Positions 7,417-15,224 are shown, counted from the first letter of the stretch. The stretch: 24,291 nucleotides of DNA from JBLIOB01 sp047639575 (GCA_047639575.1 JBLIOB010000029.1:1-24291), one strand, 5' to 3'. Numbers and translations: made by a program. The notes: generated from the letters alone by a model not told the origin.

Positions 7417-8931
7417 TTATTCCAGAATTAATCTGAAGCGTTTTAAGCTTCCTTGTGATTCAATTTCTACAATATAAACTCCAGACGACTTGTTTAATTC
7501 TATCTGAAATTGAGGAGAACTTATGTTGACTTTAGAATAAACTAGTTGTCCACTTACGGAGTATATTTTTAAATTGATCGAAGCCAATTCTCTTAGAGAA
7601 ATGTTTACTACTCCTTTACTTGGGTTCGGATAAATATTCACATTATTGAAAAGAAGACGCTCAGCAATTGCTGAGATTACAATATCTTCACAATCCGAAG
7701 TGTCTGTGCATCCATTTGCTGAGATGATAACGGCATACTTGCCAGGTTCAGTTGCGATATAGGTTTGACCGGTAGCTCCTGTAATATGGGCGAAATTACT
7801 GTCACAATAAACCCATTGATAGATTGCCCCTGATTGATTAGCGGCCAAAGCAGCTTCATTAACAGTTACAGAGTCATCAACGGCATTTATAGTTAGATTC
7901 AATCTGATGATAGAATCGCATCCAAACATATTTGTATAGGTTATTAGAGCGGTAGTAGTGTTGCTCGTATACGTAATACCGTCAATCCAGGTTAAAGAAT
8001 TACAAGCAACTAAAGTATCTATGGTTGAGATTGAATTTAATATAGAGAGGTTCAATGTGATTATCGAGTCACAGCCCGTTGCGTTCGTATAGGATTGAGT
8101 TGCCGTGTTATTATTGGAGAAGTAGGTGTTACCATCAATCCAGTTGTAAGAATCACATGTTGATATAGCGTCAACATTGTTATCCGAATAATTGATCGTT
8201 AAATCCAATTGAATGGTGGAATCACAACCTACCGCATTAGTCAAAACGAAAGTAGTTGTATTGGTGCTTGCCGTATACGTTATACCATCAATCCAAGTAA
8301 GAGAATCACAAGCTACAAGCGTATCTCCAGTCCAGCTTGACGCAGCCATTGTCAAATCAAGTGACACGACAGAATCACAGCCTAATGTATTGGTGATCGT
8401 GAACATAGCTGAGCTGTTATTGGCATAATAAGTAATTCCATCAATCCAGAGTAGCGAATCGCAACCAGCTATTATATCAGTTCCTATTGAAGCATATTTG
8501 ACAGAAAGGTCTAGCTGAATTGTTGAGTCACAGCCAATTGCATTGGTTAGTGTATGTGTTGCAGTGAAGTTATCAGCATAATAAGTATTTCCATCAATCC
8601 AAGTCAATGAATCACAAGCACTAAGTGGGTCTACAACAAATGAAGAAGAGTTTACAATCAGTTCTAAATAGACTAACGAATCGCCTCCGGTACCGTTTGT
8701 TAATAGATAAGATACCGAATTAGTGTCTGTATAATAAGTAATGCCATCAATCCAAAGAAGCGAATCACAGGCTGTGATAGAATCGGTGGTTGTATCTCCT
8801 AAGGCAATTATTTTCAAATCGCTAAAAGCTACCTCTGAAAAAATGGAACCTTCATTGTTAGTTGAATCATGGCTAAACGCAGAGTAGCAGGATAATACGA
8901 AACAGAATATGATGGGAATAGATCTAAACAT
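7417..8931 (-). CDS. Secreted repeat protein with six 51-residue CDSLxWIDG repeats and a T9SS type A sorting domain
   Basis: The 504-residue product has a signal peptide (1-20, ending SAFS). Residues 55-360 are six tandem repeats of exactly 51 residues, each with CDSLTWIDGxTY and, 28 residues later, GCDSxIxLxLxI. Residues about 360-425 form a non-repeat Ig-like or PKD-like unit (YQWVYCDSNFAHITGATGQTY, CTDTSDC). Residues about 428-504 are a type A C-terminal sorting signal (VNIYPNPSKGVVNISL, LKIYSVSGQLVYS, SGVYIVEI), which directs export through the outer membrane by T9SS and attachment at the surface. Paired cysteines in repeats 2-6 suggest one disulphide per unit; repeat 1 has GGDS and lacks its second Cys. 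Likely an adhesin or matrix protein; the ligand is unknown. A perfect TAnnTTTG promoter box lies 17 bases upstream. Confidence 0.85.
   Translation of the reverse strand: MFRSIPIIFCFVLSCYSAFSHDSTNNEGSIFSEVAFSDLKIIALGDTTTDSITACDSLLWIDGITYYTDTNSVSYLLTNGTGGDSLVYLELIVNSSSFVVDPLSACDSLTWIDGNTYYADNFTATHTLTNAIGCDSTIQLDLSVKYASIGTDIIAGCDSLLWIDGITYYANNSSAMFTITNTLGCDSVVSLDLTMAASSWTGDTLVACDSLTWIDGITYTASTNTTTFVLTNAVGCDSTIQLDLTINYSDNNVDAISTCDSYNWIDGNTYFSNNNTATQSYTNATGCDSIITLNLSILNSISTIDTLVACNSLTWIDGITYTSNTTTALITYTNMFGCDSIIRLNLTINAVDDSVTVNEAALAANQSGAIYQWVYCDSNFAHITGATGQTYIATEPGKYAVIISANGCTDTSDCEDIVISAIAERLLFNNVNIYPNPSKGVVNISLRELASINLKIYSVSGQLVYSKVNISSPQFQIELNKSSGVYIVEIESQGSLKRFRLILE
7852..8769 (-). repeat. 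Six tandem 153-bp coding repeats
   Basis: Six in-frame units of 153 bp encode the 51-residue CDSLxWIDG...GCDSxxxLxLxI module. Each starts at a Cys codon (residues 55, 106, 157, 208, 259, 310). The period is exact with no indels, while the last 10-12 residues of each unit vary freely. DNA similarity between units is partial, so these are aged duplications rather than recent expansions. Confidence 0.85.
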
Positions 8932-8947
8932 TGGGGTCAGTTTGTTG

Positions 8948-8955
8948 CAAATATA
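8948..8955 (-). promoter_or_regulatory. Bacteroidota-type -7 promoter box for the T9SS repeat-protein gene
   Basis: On the minus strand TATATTTG is a perfect match to the TAnnTTTG -7 element used by the primary sigma factor of Bacteroidota. A TTG (in cttgaca) lies 14 bases upstream, somewhat closer than the usual -33 spacing. The box ends 17 bases before the ATG at 8931, implying a short leader. No transcript data are available. Confidence 0.5.
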
Positions 8956-8990
8956 AGTAGACAGGTTGTCAAGATTTGTTTTGTGCCCAA

Positions 8991-9007
8991 TAATTATATT
9001 ATAATTA
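8991..9007. promoter_or_regulatory. 17-bp perfect palindrome in the divergent intergenic region
   Basis: TAATTATA-T-TATAATTA is a perfect inverted repeat around a central T. It sits 10 bases before the ATG of the GIY-YIG gene and 60 bases before the divergent repeat-protein gene. It could be an operator for a dimeric regulator, but the sequence is only A and T, so chance is a real alternative. Confidence 0.3.
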
Positions 9008-9016
9008 CCTTTAATT

Positions 9017-10066
9017 ATGGCAATTAAACTTACATCTGGTTCTCTATATTTTCTTAAAGAAAAGGACTTTATTACGAATGAAGAATCTCCTTATGTAAAG
9101 ATAGGCTTAGTTCGTGGGGATAAAGAAACCCAAAAGAGAATCCTAGAACATAAAACGGGTAATCCACGCCAAATCATTGATTACTGTACGTTAGAGGCAT
9201 CGTTTGTAGAAAATTTAGAAACCCAGTTGCATTATCGTTTTGCAGCCTGTTGGATTTCAGGAGAATGGTTTTTAATGAATCAAGAAAAACTAGACGATTG
9301 TATTGGCATTGCCAAAGGAATCATCAAAGAACAATCCAATATTCGTGCAAAACTAAGCTTAAGTTATGAGTTAGCATCTCAATCGTCTAATGGCGAAATT
9401 AAGGTGGCTAGCAGCGAGGATCAAGCGATTTGGGAATCGCTTTGTGCTAAGAAATTGCAGCTTGATGAGGTAAAAGCTAAATCGGACATTATTGAAAATC
9501 GATTGCGTCAATTGATGTCAACTCATATGGGAATTGGTGGGGTTGTAGATTTTATGATAAAATCAAGTTCCGACCGTTTCGATAAAAAGTCTTTAGAGAA
9601 AGATCACCCAGAAATATATCAATCATACTGCAGCCAAGAAGAAAAGGGGGTAGTAGGAAGCTTCTTATTGAAAGGAAACCCTAAGTTAAAAGATGTTTAT
9701 CCAGAATTATATCAGTCGATGCAGGATTCAAAGTTTGACAAGCCGCATAGAATCGAAATGGTTGAAGCCCAAATTGGTCGCTCGGATGAAATAAACAAGA
9801 TCCATCGAGAATATATTTTATTGCAACCAGAAGTGCATAAGTATAACTGGGAATATGACATGCTAGAGGCACAGCTAAAAGTAAGAGTAGGCTCTCATGA
9901 TTGGATTGGCACTTTATGTCAATGGACTAGAAAAACCAAAGTATCTCAATCTTTTGATTCGAAAAAATTTCAAATGGAACAACCTAAACTACACGCTGAA
10001 TATATGATTGAAGGAACTGAATCATATGCAATAAGCGTGAGGCCATACAGAGAGTATAAGTTTTGA
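9017..10066 (+). CDS. GIY-YIG / T5orf172-like nuclease-fold protein with C-terminal FDxKx..PxLYxxY repeats
   Basis: The 349-residue product begins with a domain (about 5-90) resembling T5orf172/MUG113 members of the GIY-YIG superfamily: LYFLKE, a second strand YVKIGLVRGD, Arg41 in TQKRILEHKTGNPR, Glu68 in NLETQLHYRF, and the closing GEWF. This fold cuts DNA in many relatives, though activity here is not proven. A long helical part (about 100-180) follows. Then come three copies of a short motif: FDKKSLEKDHPEIYQSY (188-204), a looser one ending YPELYQSM, and FDSKKFQMEQPKLHAEY (313-329). The form FDxxxFxxxxPxLYxxY recalls the tail of phage-associated recombination proteins, which suggests mobile-element ancestry (inference). 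No signal peptide, so it is cytoplasmic. It stands alone on the plus strand, 70 bases before the parvulin gene. Confidence 0.65.
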   Translation: MAIKLTSGSLYFLKEKDFITNEESPYVKIGLVRGDKETQKRILEHKTGNPRQIIDYCTLEASFVENLETQLHYRFAACWISGEWFLMNQEKLDDCIGIAKGIIKEQSNIRAKLSLSYELASQSSNGEIKVASSEDQAIWESLCAKKLQLDEVKAKSDIIENRLRQLMSTHMGIGGVVDFMIKSSSDRFDKKSLEKDHPEIYQSYCSQEEKGVVGSFLLKGNPKLKDVYPELYQSMQDSKFDKPHRIEMVEAQIGRSDEINKIHREYILLQPEVHKYNWEYDMLEAQLKVRVGSHDWIGTLCQWTRKTKVSQSFDSKKFQMEQPKLHAEYMIEGTESYAISVRPYREYKF

Positions 10067-10135
10067 GAATTGACCTGAAGTAAGATTAATAGCTATTTTT
10101 TTTCGAGTCTAACAACATTCCATATATTTACGGTC

Positions 10136-10963
10136 ATGAAAAAATTATTGACTTTATTTTTGGTGGTGGCAATGGCTTACAGTTGCGCAGATACGACAAT
10201 TTCAGAAGATGAAACAGATGAATATGCTGATACAACGTTAGTAGCAGTTGAAGATGCAGCGCCTGTTGAGTATGATACAGTATCTACAATTAGACACATT
10301 CTTATTGGTCTTCAATCGCAAGCTACAGGTGAAGCAAGAACTATGGAACAATGTGTAGTTCTTGGAGATGAGATGATTGCTAAAATTCAAGCAGGAGAGC
10401 CGTGGGAGAACTTTATTCAAACTTCTGATGATGTAGCTTCAATTGAAACAGGCGGAGTTTACGCTGAGTTTAAAAGAGGAATGATGGTCCCAGAATTTGA
10501 CGCATATTCTTTTACTGCTCCACTTAATACGTTAGCAGGTATTCAAACTCAGTTTGGTGTTCACGTTATGGAAGTGCTAGAGCGTAAAACGATTGTTAGA
10601 AGAAAAGAATATAAGTTTGGTCCAGCAACATATTATGCTGGGGATTCTGTTGCTACGGTTAGACATATTCTTGTTGGCCATGGAGATTTAGGAAATCGAA
10701 CAGTTGAAGCGGCAAAAACGAAGGCAGATAGCATTGTTGATTTATTAGCTTCTGGAGAATCTTTCGATCAGCTAGTTGTAGCTTGTTCTGATGATCAGGG
10801 ATCTGTTCAAACAAAAGGAGTTTATGATTCTTTCCCAAAAGGTTTGATGGTTCCTACTTTTGAAAAATATGCATTCACAGCACCATACAATGTTATTGGT
10901 GTGGTAGAGACTCCATATGGTTTCCACGTAATGGAAGTTATTTCAAGAAAAATTATGGAGTAA
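10136..10963 (+). CDS. Lipoprotein with two parvulin-type (PpiC) peptidyl-prolyl isomerase domains
   Basis: The 275-residue product has a lipoprotein signal (MKKLLTLFLVVAMAYSC, acylated Cys17), followed by an acidic linker. Two successive parvulin-like domains span about 50-152 and 174-273. Each begins with TxRHILxG and holds an S-DD segment, a GGVY or KGVY turn, F-(K/P)KG-MVP-F, a (Y)(S/A)FTAP strand and the closing FGVHVMEV or YGFHVMEV, which matches the HIL...FGxH order of PpiC/PrsA/SurA. It probably helps outer-membrane or exported proteins fold in the periplasm. The tandem arrangement in one lipoprotein, without a SurA chaperone N-domain, is compact. A weak TATATTTA box lies just upstream (10123-10130). 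Confidence 0.82.
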   Translation: MKKLLTLFLVVAMAYSCADTTISEDETDEYADTTLVAVEDAAPVEYDTVSTIRHILIGLQSQATGEARTMEQCVVLGDEMIAKIQAGEPWENFIQTSDDVASIETGGVYAEFKRGMMVPEFDAYSFTAPLNTLAGIQTQFGVHVMEVLERKTIVRRKEYKFGPATYYAGDSVATVRHILVGHGDLGNRTVEAAKTKADSIVDLLASGESFDQLVVACSDDQGSVQTKGVYDSFPKGLMVPTFEKYAFTAPYNVIGVVETPYGFHVMEVISRKIME

Positions 10964-11071
10964 TAGTGCTGACGATTTAATAATATTCTTTTCACCATTA
11001 TAATTCAATTAAAATGACCGTATTAGCTATACGCAAACTTTTGATACACTCAAAAATTGTATATTACATCT

Positions 11072-11353
11072 ATGCATAATATAGACGATAATGTAACTGG
11101 TCCTTTTGATGTTCTGCTTCTTATTGGAATGGTTTTATTCGGAGTGATTTTATTGATCGTTTTTCTGATCTTTCTGATCCGAGCAAACAATAAAACAGAC
11201 TACTATCAGAATCTACCTGCGAGACTTCAATCGCATGAGAGAAAAGAAGAAATAACAACTCAACAGAAAGACGAGTTATTATCATTGGCTCAAGAGAAAA
11301 AGTCAAAGGAAAAAATTGAGGCTAAACTTGATGAAATTCTTAGCGTAAAGTAG
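11072..11353 (+). CDS. Small single-span membrane protein, first of a paralogous pair
   Basis: The 93-residue product starts at the ATG at 11072 (MHNIDDNVTG); a TTG at 11057 is in frame but less likely. It has one long membrane helix (about 15-38, FDVLLLIGMVLFGVILLIVF) followed by a charged cytoplasmic tail: YYQNLPARLQSHERKEEITTQQKDELLSLAQEKKSKEKIEAKLDEIL. The tail has a short-helix pattern like SHOCT-type oligomerisation modules (inference). The next gene, 8 bases downstream, has the same layout. A perfect 6-bp inverted repeat (ttttga tacac tcaaaa, 11039-11055) lies in its upstream region. Function unknown. Confidence 0.65.
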   Translation: MHNIDDNVTGPFDVLLLIGMVLFGVILLIVFLIFLIRANNKTDYYQNLPARLQSHERKEEITTQQKDELLSLAQEKKSKEKIEAKLDEILSVK

Positions 11354-11361
11354 TTGGCTGA

Positions 11362-11655
11362 ATGGATGTTTTATTTACAAGCGGCATTGGAAATGAAATA
11401 CTATGGACCATAATTGTAAATGCTATCATCGGTATCGGAGTTTTCGCAGGGATACTGGTAGTAAGAGCATCTCGTAAAAAAGAGTACTTGGAAATTCTAC
11501 CACATCGATTATTAGACCTTGAGTGCAAGAATCAAATCACCTCCTATCAAAAAATGGTCATTGAGGATTTTGTGAAACAAGGGCATTCCCGAGGAGAAAT
11601 TGAATTGAAACTGAATTCATTACTGCAATTCAATCAGTCGGAATCCGATAATTAA
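11362..11655 (+). CDS. Small single-span membrane protein, second of a paralogous pair
   Basis: The 97-residue product has one membrane helix (about 12-34, ILWTIIVNAIIGIGVFAGIL) and a tail RASRKKEYLEILPHRLLDLECKNQITSYQKMVIEDFVKQGHSRGEIELKLNSLLQ. It aligns by eye with the tail of the preceding protein: (K)xxYxxxLPxRLxxxExKxxITxxQKxxxxxxxxxxxSxxxIExKLxxLL. The two genes probably form one transcript and may assemble as a hetero-oligomer. The gene ends 6 bases before the convergent DUF218 gene. Function unknown. Confidence 0.65.
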   Translation: MDVLFTSGIGNEILWTIIVNAIIGIGVFAGILVVRASRKKEYLEILPHRLLDLECKNQITSYQKMVIEDFVKQGHSRGEIELKLNSLLQFNQSESDN

Positions 11656-11661
11656 TTCACC

Positions 11662-12291
11662 CTAGTTTATTTTGCCATCTGCGTATAAGGTCCGATCAAT
11701 ATTCTTACCTAGTGTTCCGCGAAACCTAGTTCTAAATGGTTCTCGTTCTTTAATCGAAACAAAATTTGGATCAATTGAGAGTTGATCATCTATTTCTGGA
11801 TCTACCATTATAGGTTCCATTTCTTTGAGAATATCAATTACAAAAGGAATTACATCAAGAGGCTTAGAAAGTCCTATCTTCTTTCGGAGATAATATTGTG
11901 TCATGTCTGTTTGAAAAGGATCGGTAGCCAATGCAATCTTTTTAAAACCTAAGTTCTTTCCCTTGTGGTAAGAATAGTAGATGTTTTCGGTACTATGTTC
12001 GGCTTTAATTTCTGCAAAAACTACATCAGCTGGGACGCCAATTGCCACAGCATACTGTGCCATTATTTTTGCTTCGTAGTAGGAAGAATAGACTGCTCCG
12101 CCTGAAAATATAATATGTTTGGTTATTCCTTGGTCAAACAGATGTTTTGCCCAATAAACTCTCCCTTTCATCACACGGTCCCATATCCCCGTTTTCGGAT
12201 TTGGGTAGGGAACCCCGGGCACTATGATCGCATCATAAACTTGCCCCTTTGCCTTGTCATAAAGCTTCTTTGTCTTTTTTTGAGTCATCAT
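11662..12291 (-). CDS. DUF218 / YdcF-like protein
   Basis: The 209-residue product matches the DUF218 (YdcF/SanA/ElyC) fold: DAIIVPGVPYP near the N-terminus, RVYWAKHLFDQGITKHIIFSGG, EAKIMAQYAVAIGVP, AEHSTENIYYS and KKIALATDPFQTDM, in the family order. Relatives in enterobacteria affect envelope integrity and vancomycin resistance. The family is thought to bind a nucleotide or small phosphorylated ligand; the reaction is unknown. Unlike SanA or ElyC this copy has no N-terminal membrane helix, starting MMTQKKTKKLYDKAKG, so it is probably cytoplasmic. It is convergent with the small membrane pair and divergent from the FMN-binding-like gene. Confidence 0.8.
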   Translation of the reverse strand: MMTQKKTKKLYDKAKGQVYDAIIVPGVPYPNPKTGIWDRVMKGRVYWAKHLFDQGITKHIIFSGGAVYSSYYEAKIMAQYAVAIGVPADVVFAEIKAEHSTENIYYSYHKGKNLGFKKIALATDPFQTDMTQYYLRKKIGLSKPLDVIPFVIDILKEMEPIMVDPEIDDQLSIDPNFVSIKEREPFRTRFRGTLGKNIDRTLYADGKIN

Positions 12292-12432
12292 AGTTTCGCT
12301 GGCTTAATCTATGTGAACACGTTTTTGACGCTGTTGTTCTTTTTTGAATCAATTAATCATCTAAATGGAACTATTTCTTTTCTGAGCTAAAAGATACGAA
12401 GATAAAAAGCGTTTCTGTATTTTAGTATAAGA

Positions 12433-13353
12433 ATGAGAAATATGCGCTTGATTCAAAAATCCAAAATCCTAATGGTGCTTGCTGCAGTAATCGCCTTGTT
12501 GGTTGCAGTAACTGTAAATCAAGAAGACAACAAGTTTTCTGAAATGAAAACAGGATTGTTTTTAGATACATTAGAAAACGAAGTTCTATTGGTGTTCGAA
12601 AATGATATGCCTGTACATTATATAAGCAGAATATTTACACCAGTTTGTGAAACAGGGGAGTGCAAGCCCGTTTACATTAATATCTACTGGGACTTAATGG
12701 GTAATTTCTCTCGATTCGATTTTCCAAAAGAAGAGATTTTGACGAAGTTGGATCATGTTCCTTTTACAGCGGGTGATTATGTTTTGTTAAATGAGATTCT
12801 TAGAGGTGCAGATCCACGTTATAGTCAAAGGAAACATTCCTCACCTTCTCCGGCATTATCTCAAAGTCGTCATGACCCAGATGGACCAGATCATTCGAGT
12901 CCAGCTCCAGCTGCTGCAGTTATGTTAACTAAAATGCAAATGGTAGATGCGATCAGTGGGGCCACATTGGCTCCTCAGCAAGACAAATTTGTTCCTGGAG
13001 CACTATATACTACGTACACTTTGTGGGGGTTAGCAAATGACCATCGGCACTTAATGGAAAAGTATACCAGAAGTAATTATTTCCAACCCAAATTCTTTCA
13101 GCAATTCTTAAATAACACTGGATGCAAGTGTAGAAAAGAATTTATTAAATCAATGGCGCTTAAAGAGGAGCATGGTTATTCCAATACTTTAATGAGCATT
13201 ATGGATACAGCATCCCTAGAACTTGCTACTTATTGTAATGCAGCAATTGATTATTGGGACATTGGATTAGATACCGTTCAGAATACTTTAGGGAGGTCAT
13301 TTTCTAGAATTGGGAACGATGATTTTAAATTGGTAGTTGTCCAGCGGTGGTAA
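12433..13353 (+). CDS. Membrane-anchored protein with FMN-binding-like DAISGAT motif (possible N-terminal part of a split gene)
   Basis: The 306-residue product has an N-terminal membrane helix (about 10-28). A conserved-looking segment follows: LLVFENDMPVHYI, a cysteine pair C72-x4-C77 (VCETGECKPVYINIYWDLMG), and VDAISGATLAPQQDKFVPGALYTTYTLW (172-198). DAISGAT resembles the flavinylation motif of FMN-binding domains of RnfG/NqrC type, where Thr carries FMN; whether this protein does is not known. Residues about 131-163 are a Ser/Pro/His/Ala low-complexity insert. The gene ends in TAA at 13351, and the next ORF continues in the same frame 6 bases later, so the two may once have been one reading frame. 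Function unrecognised. Confidence 0.65.
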   Translation: MRNMRLIQKSKILMVLAAVIALLVAVTVNQEDNKFSEMKTGLFLDTLENEVLLVFENDMPVHYISRIFTPVCETGECKPVYINIYWDLMGNFSRFDFPKEEILTKLDHVPFTAGDYVLLNEILRGADPRYSQRKHSSPSPALSQSRHDPDGPDHSSPAPAAAVMLTKMQMVDAISGATLAPQQDKFVPGALYTTYTLWGLANDHRHLMEKYTRSNYFQPKFFQQFLNNTGCKCRKEFIKSMALKEEHGYSNTLMSIMDTASLELATYCNAAIDYWDIGLDTVQNTLGRSFSRIGNDDFKLVVVQRW

Positions 13354-13359
13354 AATTCT

Positions 13360-13620
13360 ATGACTTCTTCTTCGAACGTTTTGTTAGCTGTGAAAAGTTT
13401 GAATGAAAACCCGGCTTTATTTAACGCTATAATGCAAATTCTATATTCCAATGAATTCTGTTCTGAAGAAGTAGTAACCGTATTAATTGATAAAATCAAT
13501 TCTTTGAAAAGCGAACAAAATGGTAAACTCATTTTCAACTATTTATATGAGCAAAAGGATCTTCTCTCAGAATCAAATTGGGATTTGATTAAAAACGTGA
13601 AAAGAAAGAACGGTTGGTAG
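13360..13620 (+). CDS. Small helical protein, or C-terminal fragment of the preceding gene
   Basis: The 86-residue product (MTSSSNVLLAVKSLNENPALF...) is predicted helical, with HEAT-like helix pairs (LFNAIMQILYSNEF, EEVVTVLIDKINSL, LIFNYLYEQKDLLSE). It has no signal peptide. It begins in the same frame as the upstream gene, two codons after its TAA. A fused reading would be ...VVVQRW-stop-NSMTSSSN.... Either it is a separate, tightly linked gene with its own ATG, or the upstream protein acquired a nonsense codon. I favour the second slightly, because similar FMN-like proteins of this phylum tend to carry a helical-repeat C-terminal part (recollection, not checked). Confidence 0.5.
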   Translation: MTSSSNVLLAVKSLNENPALFNAIMQILYSNEFCSEEVVTVLIDKINSLKSEQNGKLIFNYLYEQKDLLSESNWDLIKNVKRKNGW

Positions 13621-13664
13621 TCATTTCCACTGATTGATCTTGATTAATACTTAAGTTTACATCC

Positions 13665-15224
13665 ATGTATCTCAACTCTATTAAAGTGCTTTTTTTAGGT
13701 CTCGCATTAATGTTGCTATCTCCTTCATTTTCGCAAACGCTTACCTCCAAACAAATTGATGAAATTGTTGCGGATGCGATGAAAGCAAATATGCATGCCG
13801 GTATTGCAGTTGCTGTAGTTCAGGATGGGAAGGTGATTCATGAAAAAGGTTATGGATTAGCAGATTTTAAATTAAAGAAGAAAGTTGACGAGCACACCCG
13901 GTTTTCAATTGCGTCAAACAGTAAAGCGTTTACTTCAGCTGCGTTAGCTTTATTAGTGGATCAGGGAAAGTTGAAATGGACCGATAAAGTCGTTCAGCAT
14001 ATTCCAGAATTTAAGATGTATCAAGCATATGTCACAGCAGAATTTACCATACTTGACTTACTTACACATCGCAGTGGCCTTGGACTAGGCGCGGGAGATT
14101 TAATGTTATGGCCAGATGGTTCAGACTTTAAACTCGAAGACCTTTTGAATAGCTTTCAATACCAAACTAAGCAATCTGACTTTAGAACAAAATATGACTA
14201 TGACAATTTACTCTATATAGTCGCAGGTGAGGTAGTGGCACGAATAAGTGGAAAAACATGGAGCGAATTTGTTGAAGATGAGTTGATGAAACCCCTTGGA
14301 ATGAATGAATCTGCAGGCAGCCTTGCTCGTTTGACGAGCAAAGAAAATATAGCGAGCCCCCATTCAATTACTGACGGAGCAATTGATCAATTTGAGAACG
14401 TTGATTTTGAACTAGGTGCTGCTGCTGGTGGCATATTTGCAAGTGTACATGACTTAAGTAAATGGATGATTATGCATCTGGCTGATGGACAAAATGGTAC
14501 TAAAGAGTTAATTTCAAAAAACACGCACAACATGATGTGGAAACCTCATACGAACATGAAATTTGAGGTTAAGCCACAAAATAGTTATAAGAACCATTTT
14601 ACAGCGTACGGTTTAGGATGGAAAATAAGAGATGTAAATGGTTTAATTGAGATCAGCCATACTGGTGGTATGCCTGGTATGTTATCTAAAACAACGCTAA
14701 TTCCGGAGTTGAACGTTGGGATTGTCGTATTGACTAACTGTGACCCAGGAGGGTATAGCTACGAAATGGTGTCGCGAACAATTGCTGATAGATACCAAAA
14801 AGTGGAAGAGAAAGACTGGTTTACTTTTATCCACGGAGTTATCGAAAACAGATCTGCAGGAGAAGACTCTATAGTCAAAGCAGTTTGGGAAACAGTAAAA
14901 AAGACAGATCAGACAAAGGTAAAAACAGAAAGCTTTATCGGAACCTATAAGGATAATTGGTTTGGTGATATAGAAGTATCTATGAAAGAAGGACAGCTTT
15001 ATATGTCTTCTAAACGATCTCCTAAACTTTCAGGACCAATGTCTTTTTATCAAGCCAATACTTTTGCGATTAAATGGGATTACCAAGACATGGAATGCAA
15101 TGCATTTGCAATGTTTGTTTTGGATGAAGATGGTAAAGCAACTGGGTTTACCATGAAAGGCATTTCACCAAACATTGATTTTAGCTATGATTTTCAAGAT
15201 CTAGAGCTTAAAAGAACGAAATAG
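13665..15224 (+). CDS. Secreted serine hydrolase, beta-lactamase class C / peptidase S12 family
   Basis: The 519-residue product has a signal peptide (1-23, ending PSFSQ). The serine-acyl enzyme fold spans about 28-390 with all three signature motifs: S84-NS-K87 (SIASNSKAFTS, nucleophile and base), Y179-D-N181 (YDYDNLLY) and H332-TG (SHTGGMPGM). Residues about 405-515 form a DUF3471-like strand-rich C-terminal domain (FIGTYKDNWFGDIEVSM). Such enzymes are usually esterases, D-amino-acid peptidases or penicillin-binding-protein-like hydrolases; a resistance role cannot be assumed. The gene stands alone, has a near-consensus TAAGTTTA box at 13652-13659, and is followed by a hairpin terminator. 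Confidence 0.88.
   Translation: MYLNSIKVLFLGLALMLLSPSFSQTLTSKQIDEIVADAMKANMHAGIAVAVVQDGKVIHEKGYGLADFKLKKKVDEHTRFSIASNSKAFTSAALALLVDQGKLKWTDKVVQHIPEFKMYQAYVTAEFTILDLLTHRSGLGLGAGDLMLWPDGSDFKLEDLLNSFQYQTKQSDFRTKYDYDNLLYIVAGEVVARISGKTWSEFVEDELMKPLGMNESAGSLARLTSKENIASPHSITDGAIDQFENVDFELGAAAGGIFASVHDLSKWMIMHLADGQNGTKELISKNTHNMMWKPHTNMKFEVKPQNSYKNHFTAYGLGWKIRDVNGLIEISHTGGMPGMLSKTTLIPELNVGIVVLTNCDPGGYSYEMVSRTIADRYQKVEEKDWFTFIHGVIENRSAGEDSIVKAVWETVKKTDQTKVKTESFIGTYKDNWFGDIEVSMKEGQLYMSSKRSPKLSGPMSFYQANTFAIKWDYQDMECNAFAMFVLDEDGKATGFTMKGISPNIDFSYDFQDLELKRTK

Noticed and set aside
7852..8769. CRISPR-like array because of regular repeats
   Set aside because: The units are 153-bp in-frame coding repeats with conserved protein sequence, not short palindromic repeats with unique spacers.
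13665..15224. Antibiotic-resistance beta-lactamase
   Set aside because: The SxxK, YxN and HTG motifs only show the S12/class C fold; the DUF3471-like tail is more typical of esterases and peptidases.
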